A DNA stretch of 17,551 nt from Octadecabacter sp. (GCA_018500065.2 JAHBAO020000385.1:1-17551), one strand, 5' to 3'. Numbered from the stretch's first letter, positions 1 through 8,132 are shown. Program-made: numbers and translations. Notes: a model not told the origin generated them from the letters alone.

Positions 1-138
1 GCCCGCCAGGAAAGCGGCGTTGTGATGGTCGGGCGCGTGCGCCCTGACACGATTTCAGCGTTGATCTTGTGGGGAAGCGCCAACAGCGATGATCAGGTGG
101 CGATTGTTCCAGTTAGCGCAGTGCTAAAGGCCCAATAA
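1..138 (+). CDS. C-terminal end of an unidentified protein (5' end outside window)
   Basis: An open frame runs from the window edge and stops at TAA (136-138), giving 45 residues that end in PVSAVLKAQ. The fragment is mixed hydrophobic and polar, with no cysteines, no recognisable motif and no obvious membrane segment. I do not recognise the family. Its stop lies 11 bp from the stop of the convergent gene on the minus strand, so the two genes meet tail to tail with no room for a separate terminator hairpin. It is called coding because the frame is open to the edge and packs tightly against its neighbour; a chance open frame this short cannot be fully excluded. Confidence 0.5.
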   Translation, partial: ARQESGVVMVGRVRPDTISALILWGSANSDDQVAIVPVSAVLKAQ

Positions 139-149
139 TTCTGATCAAC

Positions 150-1187
150 TTAGCGGTTCTTTAGATCGGGCCATGTATCGCTGAGACGATAGCCTTCGGG
201 CCAGGGATCATCAGGGTCGAGCATGTGTTGATGGGTTCCAGTAATCCAAGCGCGGCCTGTGATTTCAGGGATGATCGCGGGGGTGTCGCCTACGGTTGTC
301 GCCTCCACGATGCGGCCATGAAATTGCGAATTGATGATTGAGCGCGCGGTGAAGGTGTCACCGACTTGCATCTCGCCACGTGCATGAAGCAGCGCCATGC
401 GTGCAGAGGCCGCCGTGCCGGTTGGGGATCGGTCGATTTTCCCCGGTTGGATGGCGACTGCGGCAGATGTCGTTAAGTGGCGGCCCTCGCGCGTGATCGG
501 CCCCGCGAAAAGACAAAACGAAAAATGCGTCCAGTCGGGGTTGTCTGGATGGTGAAACGTCAGCTGTTCATTGGCCGCATTGGTGATCGCCACACCAAGC
601 TGCGCGAGGGTCTTGGCCTCAGTTGCCACCAAATCAAACCCCAATGCCGCCGCATCGACGACCACAAAGCTATCGCCGCCAAAGGCCGTGTCGACGGTGA
701 TGTGCCCCAAGTTCGGAACGTCCAACGACACCCCCATGTCGCCCGCGAAAGACGGCAGGTTTAGCACGGAAATTCGTTCGGCTTTGCCATTTTTACACTC
801 GGCCCGTACGCGCACCAATCCACCGGGCGCTTCGAGCACCATTTCGGTTACAGGTTCCGTCATCGGGATGATGCCGCTGTCCAACAACACGGTTGCGACG
901 CAGATGGAGTTGGACCCAGACATCGGGGGCGTGTCTTCGGGCTCCATAATGATCCAGCCCATTTGGGCGTCGGGATGTACGGGTGGCACCAGTAGGTTCA
1001 CATGTCGAAATACGCCGCCGCGCGGTTCGTTCAGCATGAAGTTGCGCAAGCTTTGATCTTTGGCGATCCATGTGCGTTGTTCCCACAGTGTTTTGCCGGG
1101 TGGTGGGGTGACGCCGCCGATGATGACATCTCCGACTTCGCCTTCTGCATGGCAGGATACTACGTGAATTGTTTTGCTGCTGCGCAT
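150..1187 (-). CDS. Proline racemase family protein, probable trans-3-hydroxy-L-proline dehydratase
   Basis: The 345-residue protein has the proline racemase fold signatures throughout: the HAEGEVGD segment near residues 13-20, EPRGG near 54-58, the first catalytic loop PPMSGSNSIC around 87-96 and the second, DRSPTGTA, at 252-259. In true racemases and epimerases these loops carry two cysteines (MCGH and SPCGT). Here they carry Ser90 and Thr256. A threonine at the second site is the hallmark of trans-3-hydroxy-L-proline dehydratases such as human L3HYPDH, which make pyrroline-2-carboxylate; serine at the first site is less usual. I infer dehydratase rather than racemase activity, in the cytoplasm, for use of hydroxyproline-type substrates. 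The ATG is preceded by AAAGGA with an 8-nt gap. No transporter or pyrroline-2-carboxylate reductase is adjacent; trpE lies upstream across a 100-bp gap that contains a large inverted repeat. Confidence 0.8.
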   Translation of the reverse strand: MRSSKTIHVVSCHAEGEVGDVIIGGVTPPPGKTLWEQRTWIAKDQSLRNFMLNEPRGGVFRHVNLLVPPVHPDAQMGWIIMEPEDTPPMSGSNSICVATVLLDSGIIPMTEPVTEMVLEAPGGLVRVRAECKNGKAERISVLNLPSFAGDMGVSLDVPNLGHITVDTAFGGDSFVVVDAAALGFDLVATEAKTLAQLGVAITNAANEQLTFHHPDNPDWTHFSFCLFAGPITREGRHLTTSAAVAIQPGKIDRSPTGTAASARMALLHARGEMQVGDTFTARSIINSQFHGRIVEATTVGDTPAIIPEITGRAWITGTHQHMLDPDDPWPEGYRLSDTWPDLKNR

Positions 1188-1222
1188 GCTCGATATCCTT
1201 TAGCTGACGCACGGTGTCGTCG

Positions 1223-1251
1223 GTTTCTGCACGCATATTACGCGCAGAAAC
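1223..1251. promoter_or_regulatory. Inverted repeat upstream of the racemase-family gene (operator or hairpin)
   Basis: GTTTCTGC (1223-1230) and GCAGAAAC (1244-1251) are perfect 8-bp inverted arms around a 13-nt AT-containing centre. Allowing one bulged G, pairing extends a few bases outward (TCG/CGA). It lies 36 bp upstream of the racemase-family start and 37 bp downstream of the trpE stop. It could be an operator for a catabolic regulator or the trpE terminator. No T-run follows it on the minus strand, which favours an operator. TAATAT inside the centre could serve as a -10 element on the minus strand. Confidence 0.45.
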
Positions 1252-1287
1252 GACATCAGACGTATAGCGTAAAGGACGTGTCAGGCG

Positions 1288-2790
1288 CTATGAATTGCCA
1301 GACCGGAACATCGCTGCGTCTGCTGCGGCGCGGCGGATCGCGTTCGATTTGTGCACGGTTTCCATGTATTCCGCTTCGGGGTCACTGTCATAAACAACGC
1401 CGCCACCGGCCTGAATATAAAGCTGGTCGCCCTTAAGGACCGCCGTGCGCAAGGCAATACACATGTCCATGTCGCCATTGGCTGAAAAGTACCCGCAACC
1501 GCCGCCGTAAAGTCCGCGTTTTTCGGGCTCTAGCTCGTCGATGATTTCCATCGCCCGCACTTTGGGCGCGCCTGAAACGGTGCCCGCTGGCATGCCTGCG
1601 AAGAAGGCTGACAGGGCGTCTTGATCATCAGCCAGCTCACCCACAACGTTGGACACGATGTGCATAACGTGGCTGTAGCGTTCGACGATGAATTGCTCGG
1701 TTGGGCGCACGGTGCCGATTTTTGACACCTTGCCTGTGTCGTTGCGGCCCAAGTCGAGCAGCATCAAATGTTCGGCCAGTTCTTTCTGATCCGCCATCAA
1801 GTCCAACTCGTTGGCGTTGTCTTCTTCTGGCGTGGCACCGCGGGGCCGGGTTCCGGCAATCGGGCGGATCGTCACTTCGGACCCGAACACGCGCACTAAG
1901 ATTTCTGGGGACGCGCCAATGACCTGATAATCGCCGTAGTTAAAATAGAACATAAACGGCGACGGGTTCGTGCGGCGCAAGCTGCGATAAAGCGCGAAGG
2001 GCGGTTCGGAATAGGTTTGCGTCCAGCGTTGGCTTGGCACGCATTGGAAAATGTCACCCGCGCGAATGTAGTCTTTCGCTTTTTCAACGGCTTCCATGTA
2101 GCCCGACTTGGTGAAGTTGGACACAGGGTCAGGCGCATCTGCGGCTGTCCCCAAGGCAAGGTCCACTGTCGGGACCGGACGTTCAAGCGCGCGCTGTGCA
2201 TCCATCACCCGTTCAGCGGCTTGCGCATAAGCGGCTTTGGCGGACAGGCCAGAGGTTGCGTAGGCGGGGGCCACCAGAATGACTTCACCTTTGACGCCAT
2301 CCAGAACGGCAACCACGGACGGTCGCAACATCACCGCATCAGGCAGGCCAAGCGGATCAGGGTTGATGTCCGGCAGATGTTCAACAAGGCGGATCATGTC
2401 ATAGCCAAGATAGCCAAACAGCCCCGCAGAGGCAGCGGGCAGGTCGGCTGGCAGGTCAATCCGGCTTTCAGCGATCAGGCTGCGCAGGTTCGCAAGCGGG
2501 TCACCTGATTGATCTTCAAACGCGATGTCATCAAAACGCGCTGATCGGTTGATCCGGCTTTGCGTGCCGCGACATTCCCAGATCAGGTCGGGTTTCATGC
2601 CCACAATCGAATAGCGCCCGCGGATTTCGCCTCCCGTTACTGATTCCAGCAAAAACGCGTCTTTGCCCGCGCTTGTCAGTTTCAGCATCAAGGACACAGG
2701 CGTATCAAGGTCCGCCGTCAGCCGCGTATAAACGATCTGGTTTTCGCCCGCGTTGTAGCCAGCGCTGAAGGTTTCGAATTCAGGCGTCAT
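1288..2790 (-). CDS. trpE: Anthranilate synthase component I
   Basis: The 500-residue protein converts chorismate, with ammonia supplied by the TrpG glutaminase partner, to anthranilate, the first committed step of tryptophan synthesis in the cytoplasm. It has the N-terminal domain with the tryptophan feedback motif LLES (47-50) and RYS (59-61). It also has the chorismate-binding domain with RPIAGTRPRG (309-318), LGRND (347-351), PAGTVSGAPK (401-410) and GGGVVYDSDPEAE near 462-474. The length is normal for stand-alone TrpE, and presence of LLES suggests the enzyme is inhibited by tryptophan. The ATG starts 3 bp after the ppiD stop with only a weak ribosome site, so translation is probably coupled to ppiD. 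No trpG, trpD or trpC lies downstream in this window, so the glutaminase must be encoded elsewhere. I see no leader peptide or attenuator. Confidence 0.96.
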   Translation of the reverse strand: MTPEFETFSAGYNAGENQIVYTRLTADLDTPVSLMLKLTSAGKDAFLLESVTGGEIRGRYSIVGMKPDLIWECRGTQSRINRSARFDDIAFEDQSGDPLANLRSLIAESRIDLPADLPAASAGLFGYLGYDMIRLVEHLPDINPDPLGLPDAVMLRPSVVAVLDGVKGEVILVAPAYATSGLSAKAAYAQAAERVMDAQRALERPVPTVDLALGTAADAPDPVSNFTKSGYMEAVEKAKDYIRAGDIFQCVPSQRWTQTYSEPPFALYRSLRRTNPSPFMFYFNYGDYQVIGASPEILVRVFGSEVTIRPIAGTRPRGATPEEDNANELDLMADQKELAEHLMLLDLGRNDTGKVSKIGTVRPTEQFIVERYSHVMHIVSNVVGELADDQDALSAFFAGMPAGTVSGAPKVRAMEIIDELEPEKRGLYGGGCGYFSANGDMDMCIALRTAVLKGDQLYIQAGGGVVYDSDPEAEYMETVHKSNAIRRAAADAAMFRSGNS

Positions 2791-2793
2791 GAC

Positions 2794-4638
2794 TTACCGG
2801 AAATTGGCGTGAACAGCATTGAGCGCTTGTTCGTTAATCTGAACGTCAGTGCGCAACTGCACGGTGCGGCTGTAAAGCTCGTAGATGTCCTGCGCGATGC
2901 CTTCACCCACGGTTTCAGCAACAGACGCGACCTCGGCGCTATAAGCTGCGTCAGTTTCATCCGCAGCGGTGATTGCATCCAAACGAACAATGATTGCGTC
3001 ACCCTGATTTGGCAGAACACGCACATCGCCTTGTGCCATCTCAAAGATGTCGGTCAAAAACGTGCTCGGTGCGCCGTTGATAAACCCGCGACGGGTGATG
3101 TTGGTTTCTTGGATCGCATCAAGCTCAAGGAAGGCAAAGTCCTGAACTGCAGAGCTAAGCTGTGCCTGCTTTTCCTCAGCCGCAGCCAAAACAGCCGCTG
3201 TGGTTTCTTGCGCTTCCCATCCTGCAATCACGTCTTCACGAATGTCCTCAAGCGGGATCAAAGTTGGTGCGCGGATTTCCACGACCTCAAGGGCGAACAA
3301 ACCACCATCGTCCAGATCGGTCAGTTCAGGGTAATCCCCAACGTCTTGAGTTTCCGCCAAATCACGGAACGCTGCATAGGCTGCGATGCCATCTGTGGTC
3401 ACGTTGGTGAAATCAAGCGCGCCCAGGACCATGTCCGTTTGCTCAGCCAAGTTATCCAGCGTCGCGCCACCGGCCAGAAGGTTGGTGATCGGGTCGATCT
3501 GGTCCTGGATGACACGGCGCGCACGCGCTGCGGATTGATCTTCGCGCAACTGGGGCAGGGCGTCTTCAAACGTCGTATTACGCGCGGCCAATACCGCGTT
3601 CATGCGAAACAGCGTTGGGCCAAGGTCGCTTGGGAACGGGCCAACAACGCCGCCTGTTTCGGCAGCAAAGATCGCGCCGCCGGCATCGCCCATTTCGGCC
3701 TCGGTCACATCGCCACCATCGACATCAGACAGGCTTAACCCGCGTTCTTCAACAAGATCGGGGAAGGTTGTTTCACCTGCGTTGATTGCATCAAGCGCGG
3801 TTTGTGCCGCTTCATCATCAGAAAACACCAAGCGCTCAATCAGGCGGCGCTCTGCCTGAACAAATTCGTCAATGCGTGCATCGTATTCCGCGCGAAGTTC
3901 ATCTTCATCCACGGGCATATCGTCTTGGATCATGTCAGGTGTCAGCCAGACATAGCGCAACACGCGGGTCTCGAGGCTGGTGTAAAGATCAGGGTTCGCG
4001 TCGTAGTGTGTCTGCAAATTCGCATCCGTCGGGTCTGGCAAGACAATTTCAACGTCTGCGGCTGTCAGTGGTGCCCATGTAAAGGTACGGCCCTCGCGGG
4101 TGAATTTTGCCACGACTTCACCAAATGCAACAGGATCCGTGACGCCAGTAAAGACCGCACCCTGCAACAGCGCGCGCGCTGCGCCATCGCGCAAATCGGT
4201 TTCGTATTCACGTACGTTCGTGTTGTTTCGTGCGAGGGTTTCGCGATAAACAGTGCGATCAAATGCGCCATCAATGCCGCGGAACGACGGGGTGGCCAGC
4301 ACTTGTGCGCCGACAACGTCATCACCAACAGACAGGCCAAGCGTTGCAGTTTCGCTGTCCAAACTGCGCTCGGCGACAACAACCTGCAATGCACGGGCCG
4401 GAATGTTTGCGGCCTCTGCTTCAGGAAACGAAAGCGCGCGGCCTTGTTGTGCACTGGCAATGCTGATCTGGGATTGTAATTCTTGGTAGTAGCGCTGCAC
4501 TGAAACAGGCTTTTCACCGACCGTCCCGACCGAGCTGATATTGCCCGAAAGCCCTGTCGCGCCAAAACCCATAAGCCCAACAAACAACAGACCCATAATG
4601 ATCCATACAAAGAAGTTTTTAGTCTTGCCTTTGGCCAT
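2794..4638 (-). CDS. ppiD: PpiD/SurA-type peptidyl-prolyl isomerase, inner-membrane-anchored
   Basis: The 614-residue protein has one N-terminal membrane helix (about residues 8-30, after a positively charged MAKGKTK start) and a large periplasmic part. This matches the PpiD layout: a SurA-like N domain (about 35-165), a central parvulin-like domain (about 255-350) and a C-terminal chaperone segment. PpiD assists folding of proteins leaving the Sec translocon. The parvulin domain is poorly conserved: the usual strand with a catalytic histidine (R-x-x-HIL) reads RRLIERLVF here, so chaperone function without much isomerase activity is likely, as reported for E. coli PpiD. The first ATG is preceded by a modest AGGCGA site. 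The 77 bp upstream contain TTGCAC-17-TATTCA as a weak candidate promoter. The stop is 3 bp from the trpE start, so the two genes form a unit. Confidence 0.88.
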   Translation of the reverse strand: MAKGKTKNFFVWIIMGLLFVGLMGFGATGLSGNISSVGTVGEKPVSVQRYYQELQSQISIASAQQGRALSFPEAEAANIPARALQVVVAERSLDSETATLGLSVGDDVVGAQVLATPSFRGIDGAFDRTVYRETLARNNTNVREYETDLRDGAARALLQGAVFTGVTDPVAFGEVVAKFTREGRTFTWAPLTAADVEIVLPDPTDANLQTHYDANPDLYTSLETRVLRYVWLTPDMIQDDMPVDEDELRAEYDARIDEFVQAERRLIERLVFSDDEAAQTALDAINAGETTFPDLVEERGLSLSDVDGGDVTEAEMGDAGGAIFAAETGGVVGPFPSDLGPTLFRMNAVLAARNTTFEDALPQLREDQSAARARRVIQDQIDPITNLLAGGATLDNLAEQTDMVLGALDFTNVTTDGIAAYAAFRDLAETQDVGDYPELTDLDDGGLFALEVVEIRAPTLIPLEDIREDVIAGWEAQETTAAVLAAAEEKQAQLSSAVQDFAFLELDAIQETNITRRGFINGAPSTFLTDIFEMAQGDVRVLPNQGDAIIVRLDAITAADETDAAYSAEVASVAETVGEGIAQDIYELYSRTVQLRTDVQINEQALNAVHANFR

Positions 4639-4715
4639 GATGCAATCGCCTAAAATTGAAGTCGGTTTAACGTTTGCAACTGAATAGGCGGGGCATGGGC
4701 CGCGTGCAAGCAGAC

Positions 4716-5882
4716 TTAACCGTGATAGGCAACCAGACGGTCAAACAATTCAGTGATCCCAGCGCGATCCACGTTCGCGAATGCGACCCGAAGGTGCTGT
4801 GTGCCTTGGCCATCAGGCATGAACATCGTGCCGGGCAGGGTGAGGACGCCGGCCTGTTGCACCAAATCGCGTGCCAAATCATCAGAGTGCATGTCGAACG
4901 GGTGCTTGATATAGGCGAAATACGCACCGCAGCCGATCAGTGTCCAACCCAGTTCGGCCAGTCGCGGGAACTGTTCTTGGATTGCCGCGCGCCGATCAAG
5001 GATTTCAAGGCGCTCACCCGCCAGCCAGTCGCCAAGGTTTTGCATGCCCCAAAGCGCGGCGTGCTGGCCCAATTGGTTGGGGCAGATCGTGACGGTATCG
5101 AGGAACTTTTCGACCTCAACCAAGCGGGACGGTGACGCAACCAAAGCCCCAACGCGGTGACCGGTCAGACGGTAGGCTTTTGAAAACGAATAAAGCTGGA
5201 TCAGCGTGTCGTCCCAATTTGGAACTTTGAACAGGTCGTGCGGCGCACCCGTGCGACTGTCAAAATCGCGGTAGGTTTCGTCAATGATCAGCGCGATACC
5301 GTTTGCGCGGGCGAGATCAGCGAATGCCGTAACCGTTTCGGCGGGGTATTCGACGCCACCGGGATTGTTCGGGGTCACCAAAACAATCGCACGGGTCTTC
5401 GGTGTGATCAGTGTCGCCGCATCGTCTGCGTTTGGAATGAGCCCGTTGTTTGCCGCCAAAGGAACGGTTTTAACGCCCGCCATATCCAACCACATGCGGT
5501 GGTTGAAGTAATATGGAACGGGTATGATAACTTCGTCGTCTTCACCGCAAAGTATTGAAATAGCAGCGGTAAATGCTTGGTTGCAACCGGATGTGATGGC
5601 GACATTGTCCGCTGAAATCTGTCCGCCGTAGCTGTGTGACCACTGCGTCGCGACTTCTGCGCGCAATTCCGGCAAGCCCAGCACTGGCCCGTATAAATGG
5701 GTCTCGTCGTTGTCCACAATCATCCGTGCCATCGCTTGGCGCATCGCCAAGGGCGGCGGATCAACAGGCGCGGCTTGGCTGACGTTGATCAGCGGGCGTG
5801 TGCTGAAATCGACCCCGTCCAGCCAGCGACGCGCCTCCATGACGGGGGGCGAAAACGTGGTGGCTGTGCGGGGTAGGGTCAT
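4716..5882 (-). CDS. Class I/II (fold type I) PLP-dependent aminotransferase
   Basis: From the ATG at 5882 the protein has 388 residues and begins MTLPRTATTF. It carries standard fold-type-I motifs: THLYGPVLG near the N-terminal substrate loop, TPNNPGG in the cofactor domain, DETYRDF with the aspartate that contacts the pyridine nitrogen, and SFSKAYRLTGHRVG with the Schiff-base lysine (residue 235 from this start). It is a cytoplasmic transaminase of the aspartate/aromatic-like group; the amino acid used cannot be told from sequence. The frame is open 30 codons further upstream to a GTG at 5972, but that extension is encoded by a hairpin repeat, so I reject it. Ribosome-site support for the chosen ATG is weak (GATGAG). 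The gene lies 122 bp downstream of gpt and 77 bp upstream of ppiD. Confidence 0.88.
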   Translation of the reverse strand: MTLPRTATTFSPPVMEARRWLDGVDFSTRPLINVSQAAPVDPPPLAMRQAMARMIVDNDETHLYGPVLGLPELRAEVATQWSHSYGGQISADNVAITSGCNQAFTAAISILCGEDDEVIIPVPYYFNHRMWLDMAGVKTVPLAANNGLIPNADDAATLITPKTRAIVLVTPNNPGGVEYPAETVTAFADLARANGIALIIDETYRDFDSRTGAPHDLFKVPNWDDTLIQLYSFSKAYRLTGHRVGALVASPSRLVEVEKFLDTVTICPNQLGQHAALWGMQNLGDWLAGERLEILDRRAAIQEQFPRLAELGWTLIGCGAYFAYIKHPFDMHSDDLARDLVQQAGVLTLPGTMFMPDGQGTQHLRVAFANVDRAGITELFDRLVAYHG

Positions 5883-5903
5883 GTCTGGCTCATCTGTTGG
5901 AGC

Positions 5904-5982
5904 CTCCGGCGGGAGTTTGTTGGCCAAGATGAAGAGGGGTGGGTTTCGCTTCATTTTGGCTGAAAAACTCACCCCGTAGGGT
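5904..5982. repeat. REP-like inverted repeat between gpt and the aminotransferase gene
   Basis: GCCAAGATGAAG (5923-5934) and CTTCATTTTGGC (5949-5960) pair with one mismatch around a 14-nt loop. GAGTTT (5913-5918) and AAACTC (5965-5970) pair outside them across a symmetrical 4x4 internal loop. Each end has its own small hairpin: CTCC-GGCG-GGAG at 5904-5915 and ACCC-CGTA-GGGT at 5971-5982. This resembles the palindromic intergenic repeats I associate with Rhodobacteraceae. It probably acts as an RNA hairpin affecting expression or stability between the two genes. It is also the source of the false N-terminal extension of the aminotransferase. Confidence 0.7.
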
Positions 5983-6004
5983 CAATTTCATAGACGTCCG
6001 CGGG

Positions 6005-6523
6005 TTAATCTTTGCCACGGTAGGGTTCGACGTATTGCAGCGCCATGTCCCAGGGGAAGAAAATCCATGTGTCTTGGGACACGCCTGTGATGAACGTATC
6101 CACCTGCGGTTCGCCTTCGGGCTTGGCGTAGACAGTTGCGAAATGGGCGTTTGGATAAAGTTCGCGCACCAGTTCCAATGTCTTACCGCTGTCGACCAGA
6201 TCGTCGATCACAAGGATACCCGTCCCATCGCCCATAATTTCAGCGTCAGGCGACTTGAGCACTTTTGCTTCACGACGTTGATCTGCAGCACCGCCACCGG
6301 AATGATAAGATACGACCGAAATTGTATCGACTGTGCGCACATCCAATTCGCGCGCAACGATCATGGCGGGGGCCATGCCGCCACGCGTAATCGCGACAAC
6401 AGCTTTCCAAGCGCCATCATCGGGGCCTTTGCCATCCAGACGCCATGCAAGCGCACGGCTGTCGCGGTGGATTTGATCCCAAGAGATATGGAACCCTTTT
6501 TCGTGGGGCAGACGGTCGGTCAT
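6005..6523 (-). CDS. gpt: Xanthine phosphoribosyltransferase
   Basis: This 172-residue type I phosphoribosyltransferase salvages xanthine, and usually guanine, with PRPP to make XMP or GMP. The PRPP-binding signature ILVIDDLVDSGKT spans residues 103-115, with the paired acidic residues and the DSGKT phosphate loop. AITRGGMAPA (44-53) is the pyrophosphate-binding loop, and the WIFFPWDM segment (153-160) is typical of the Gpt subgroup C-terminus. Length agrees with bacterial Gpt proteins of about 150-175 residues. The gene starts 3 bp after the fabI stop, so it is very likely co-transcribed with fabI, although the two have no metabolic link. A hairpin repeat follows it. Confidence 0.93.
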   Translation of the reverse strand: MTDRLPHEKGFHISWDQIHRDSRALAWRLDGKGPDDGAWKAVVAITRGGMAPAMIVARELDVRTVDTISVVSYHSGGGAADQRREAKVLKSPDAEIMGDGTGILVIDDLVDSGKTLELVRELYPNAHFATVYAKPEGEPQVDTFITGVSQDTWIFFPWDMALQYVEPYRGKD

Positions 6524-6526
6524 GGT

Positions 6527-7339
6527 TTAGTCCTTGTTGGGTGACATATCAGGCGCGTCGACGGCTTTCATGCCAACAACGTGGTAACCTGCGTCTACGT
6601 GGTGGGTTTCGCCGGTGACGCCTGTGCTGAGATCAGACAGCAGATACAGCGCAGAGCCGCCGACTTCGTCGATGGATACGTTTTTGCGCAGCGGCGAGTT
6701 GTATTCGTTCCATTTCAGGATGTAGCGGAAGTCGCCAATACCAGAGGCCGCAAGCGTCTTGATTGGGCCCGCCGAAATCGCGTTGACGCGGATACCGTCT
6801 TTGCCGAGGTCTTCGGCCATGTAACGCACGCTGGCTTCCAGCGCCGCCTTGGCCACGCCCATGACGTTGTAATGTGGCATGATCCGTTCCGCGCCGTAAT
6901 AGGTGAGGGTAATGGCGCTGCCGCCTTTATTCATCATCTTCTCAGCGCGCTGCATCACGGCGGTGAAGGAATAAACCGAGATATCCATCGTCATACGGAA
7001 GTTGTCTGCGCTGGTGTCGACGTAACGGCCGCGAAGTTCGCTTTTGTCTGAAAAACCAATGGCATGAACGACGAAGTCAATGTTGTCCCAGCGATCCTTG
7101 ATGCCGTCAAACAACCCGTCAATAGAGGCATCGTCGCTGACGTCACAGGGCAATACAATATCTGAACCAAGGGATGCAGCCAGCGGGTCTACGCGTTTTT
7201 TTAACGCATCACCTTGATAAGAGAACGCAAGTTCCGCGCCTGCATCGGCGAGGGCTTTGGCGATGCCCCATGCAATGGATTTGTCGTTGGCGAGGCCCAT
7301 AATCAGGCCGCGTTTTCCTTGCATCAAGTTGGATGACAT
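6527..7339 (-). CDS. fabI: Enoyl-[acyl-carrier-protein] reductase (NADH)
   Basis: The 270-residue protein carries out the last reduction of each fatty-acid elongation cycle, turning trans-2-enoyl-ACP into acyl-ACP with NADH. It is an atypical short-chain dehydrogenase. The dinucleotide loop is GLANDKSIAWGIA (15-27), and the FabI-type active site is Tyr147, Tyr157 and Lys164 (segment YYGAERIMPHYNVMGVAK, 147-164). The substrate loop SAGPIKTLAASGI (189-201) is also present. Length is typical. The chosen ATG is preceded by AAGGGAA at a good distance, better than the internal ATG five codons later. It opens the minus-strand run and is followed 3 bp later by gpt. It is divergent from pdxH across 186 bp. 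Confidence 0.96.
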   Translation of the reverse strand: MSSNLMQGKRGLIMGLANDKSIAWGIAKALADAGAELAFSYQGDALKKRVDPLAASLGSDIVLPCDVSDDASIDGLFDGIKDRWDNIDFVVHAIGFSDKSELRGRYVDTSADNFRMTMDISVYSFTAVMQRAEKMMNKGGSAITLTYYGAERIMPHYNVMGVAKAALEASVRYMAEDLGKDGIRVNAISAGPIKTLAASGIGDFRYILKWNEYNSPLRKNVSIDEVGGSALYLLSDLSTGVTGETHHVDAGYHVVGMKAVDAPDMSPNKD

Positions 7340-7525
7340 ATCGTTCCCTTCATCGCGCCGCGTTATGGACGCACTGCTTTGGCCGCACTTTGGCGGATCT
7401 TGGTGCCTTGGTTTAGGCGATAGGGACGACTGCTACAAGATGTGAGCGTCTTGAAGGTTCCCACTTGCTCCCGCGGCGCGCTAGGCCCATTCTCTGAAGG
7501 GTGTAAAACGAACAGGGCTTAAGAA
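7340..7525. promoter_or_regulatory. Divergent fabI/pdxH promoter region
   Basis: These 186 bp separate the two divergent starts and should hold both promoters. Candidates are weak: for pdxH, TTGCTC and CATTCT with a 17-bp spacer (about 7468-7496); for fabI on the minus strand, TTGTAG and TAAACC with a 17-bp spacer (about 7413-7441). I see no strong operator palindrome. Confidence 0.35.
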
Positions 7526-8131
7526 ATGGCAGACCGTACCGGTAAATTTGCAGGCGATGATCCTTTTGAGATTGCAAAAACGTGGTTGGCTGAGGCTGAA
7601 GCGGCTGAATTGAACGATCCGAACGCGATCGCTTTGTCGACCGTGGACGCAGACGGCATGCCCAATGCCCGCATGGTTCTTCTCAAGGAAATCGAGGCGG
7701 ACGCATTTGTCTTTTACACAAACTACGACAGCAAGAAGGGGCAGGAGCTGGCGCAGTCAGGCAAAGCCGCCTTTGTGATGCACTGGAAATCACTGCGCCG
7801 CCAGATCCGCGTGCGCGGCACGATCGCGCGTGAAGACGGCCCGCAAGCTGATGAATACTATTCCTCGCGCAGCCTCAAAAGCCGACTTGGGGCTTGGGCG
7901 TCAAATCAGTCCCAACCGTTGTCGTCGCGTGCGGCCTTGGTCGGTGAAGTCGCGAAAGTTACGGCATCCAAAGGGATCAATCCGGAACGCCCGCCATTCT
8001 GGGGCGGATTCCGAATCTCTCCGGTTGAAATCGAGTTTTGGGCCGATGGCGACTTTAGGTTGCACGATCGGTTTCGTTGGTCGCGTTCTGGGCTGCATAC
8101 CCCTTGGAAAATTGACCGATTGAACCCTTAA
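7526..8131 (+). CDS. pdxH: Pyridoxamine 5'-phosphate oxidase
   Basis: The 201-residue FMN flavoprotein oxidises pyridoxine or pyridoxamine 5'-phosphate to pyridoxal 5'-phosphate, the last step of PLP synthesis and salvage. Visible family motifs are ARMVLLK (48-54) and FYTNYDSKKG (63-72) for FMN and phosphate contacts, SRSLKSRLGAWASNQS (114-129), the WGGFRI box (159-164), RLHDR (178-182) and the conserved C-terminal KIDRLNP. Length is normal and full. The start follows a poor ribosome site (AGGG about 8 nt upstream), but homologous N-termini begin close to here. PLP made by this enzyme serves the nearby aminotransferase along with all others in the cell. A palindrome follows 1 bp after the stop. 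Confidence 0.96.
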   Translation: MADRTGKFAGDDPFEIAKTWLAEAEAAELNDPNAIALSTVDADGMPNARMVLLKEIEADAFVFYTNYDSKKGQELAQSGKAAFVMHWKSLRRQIRVRGTIAREDGPQADEYYSSRSLKSRLGAWASNQSQPLSSRAALVGEVAKVTASKGINPERPPFWGGFRISPVEIEFWADGDFRLHDRFRWSRSGLHTPWKIDRLNP

Positions 8132-8132
8132 T

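Noticed and set aside
2017..2508. Long open frames on the strand opposite trpE, ppiD, nrdJ and eno
   Set aside because: They are antisense shadows of well-supported genes; their translations are rich in Arg, Cys and His and lack domains.
5883..5972. 30-residue N-terminal extension of the aminotransferase from a GTG start
   Set aside because: The codons come from a REP-like inverted repeat; the conserved family sequence begins at the ATG at 5882.
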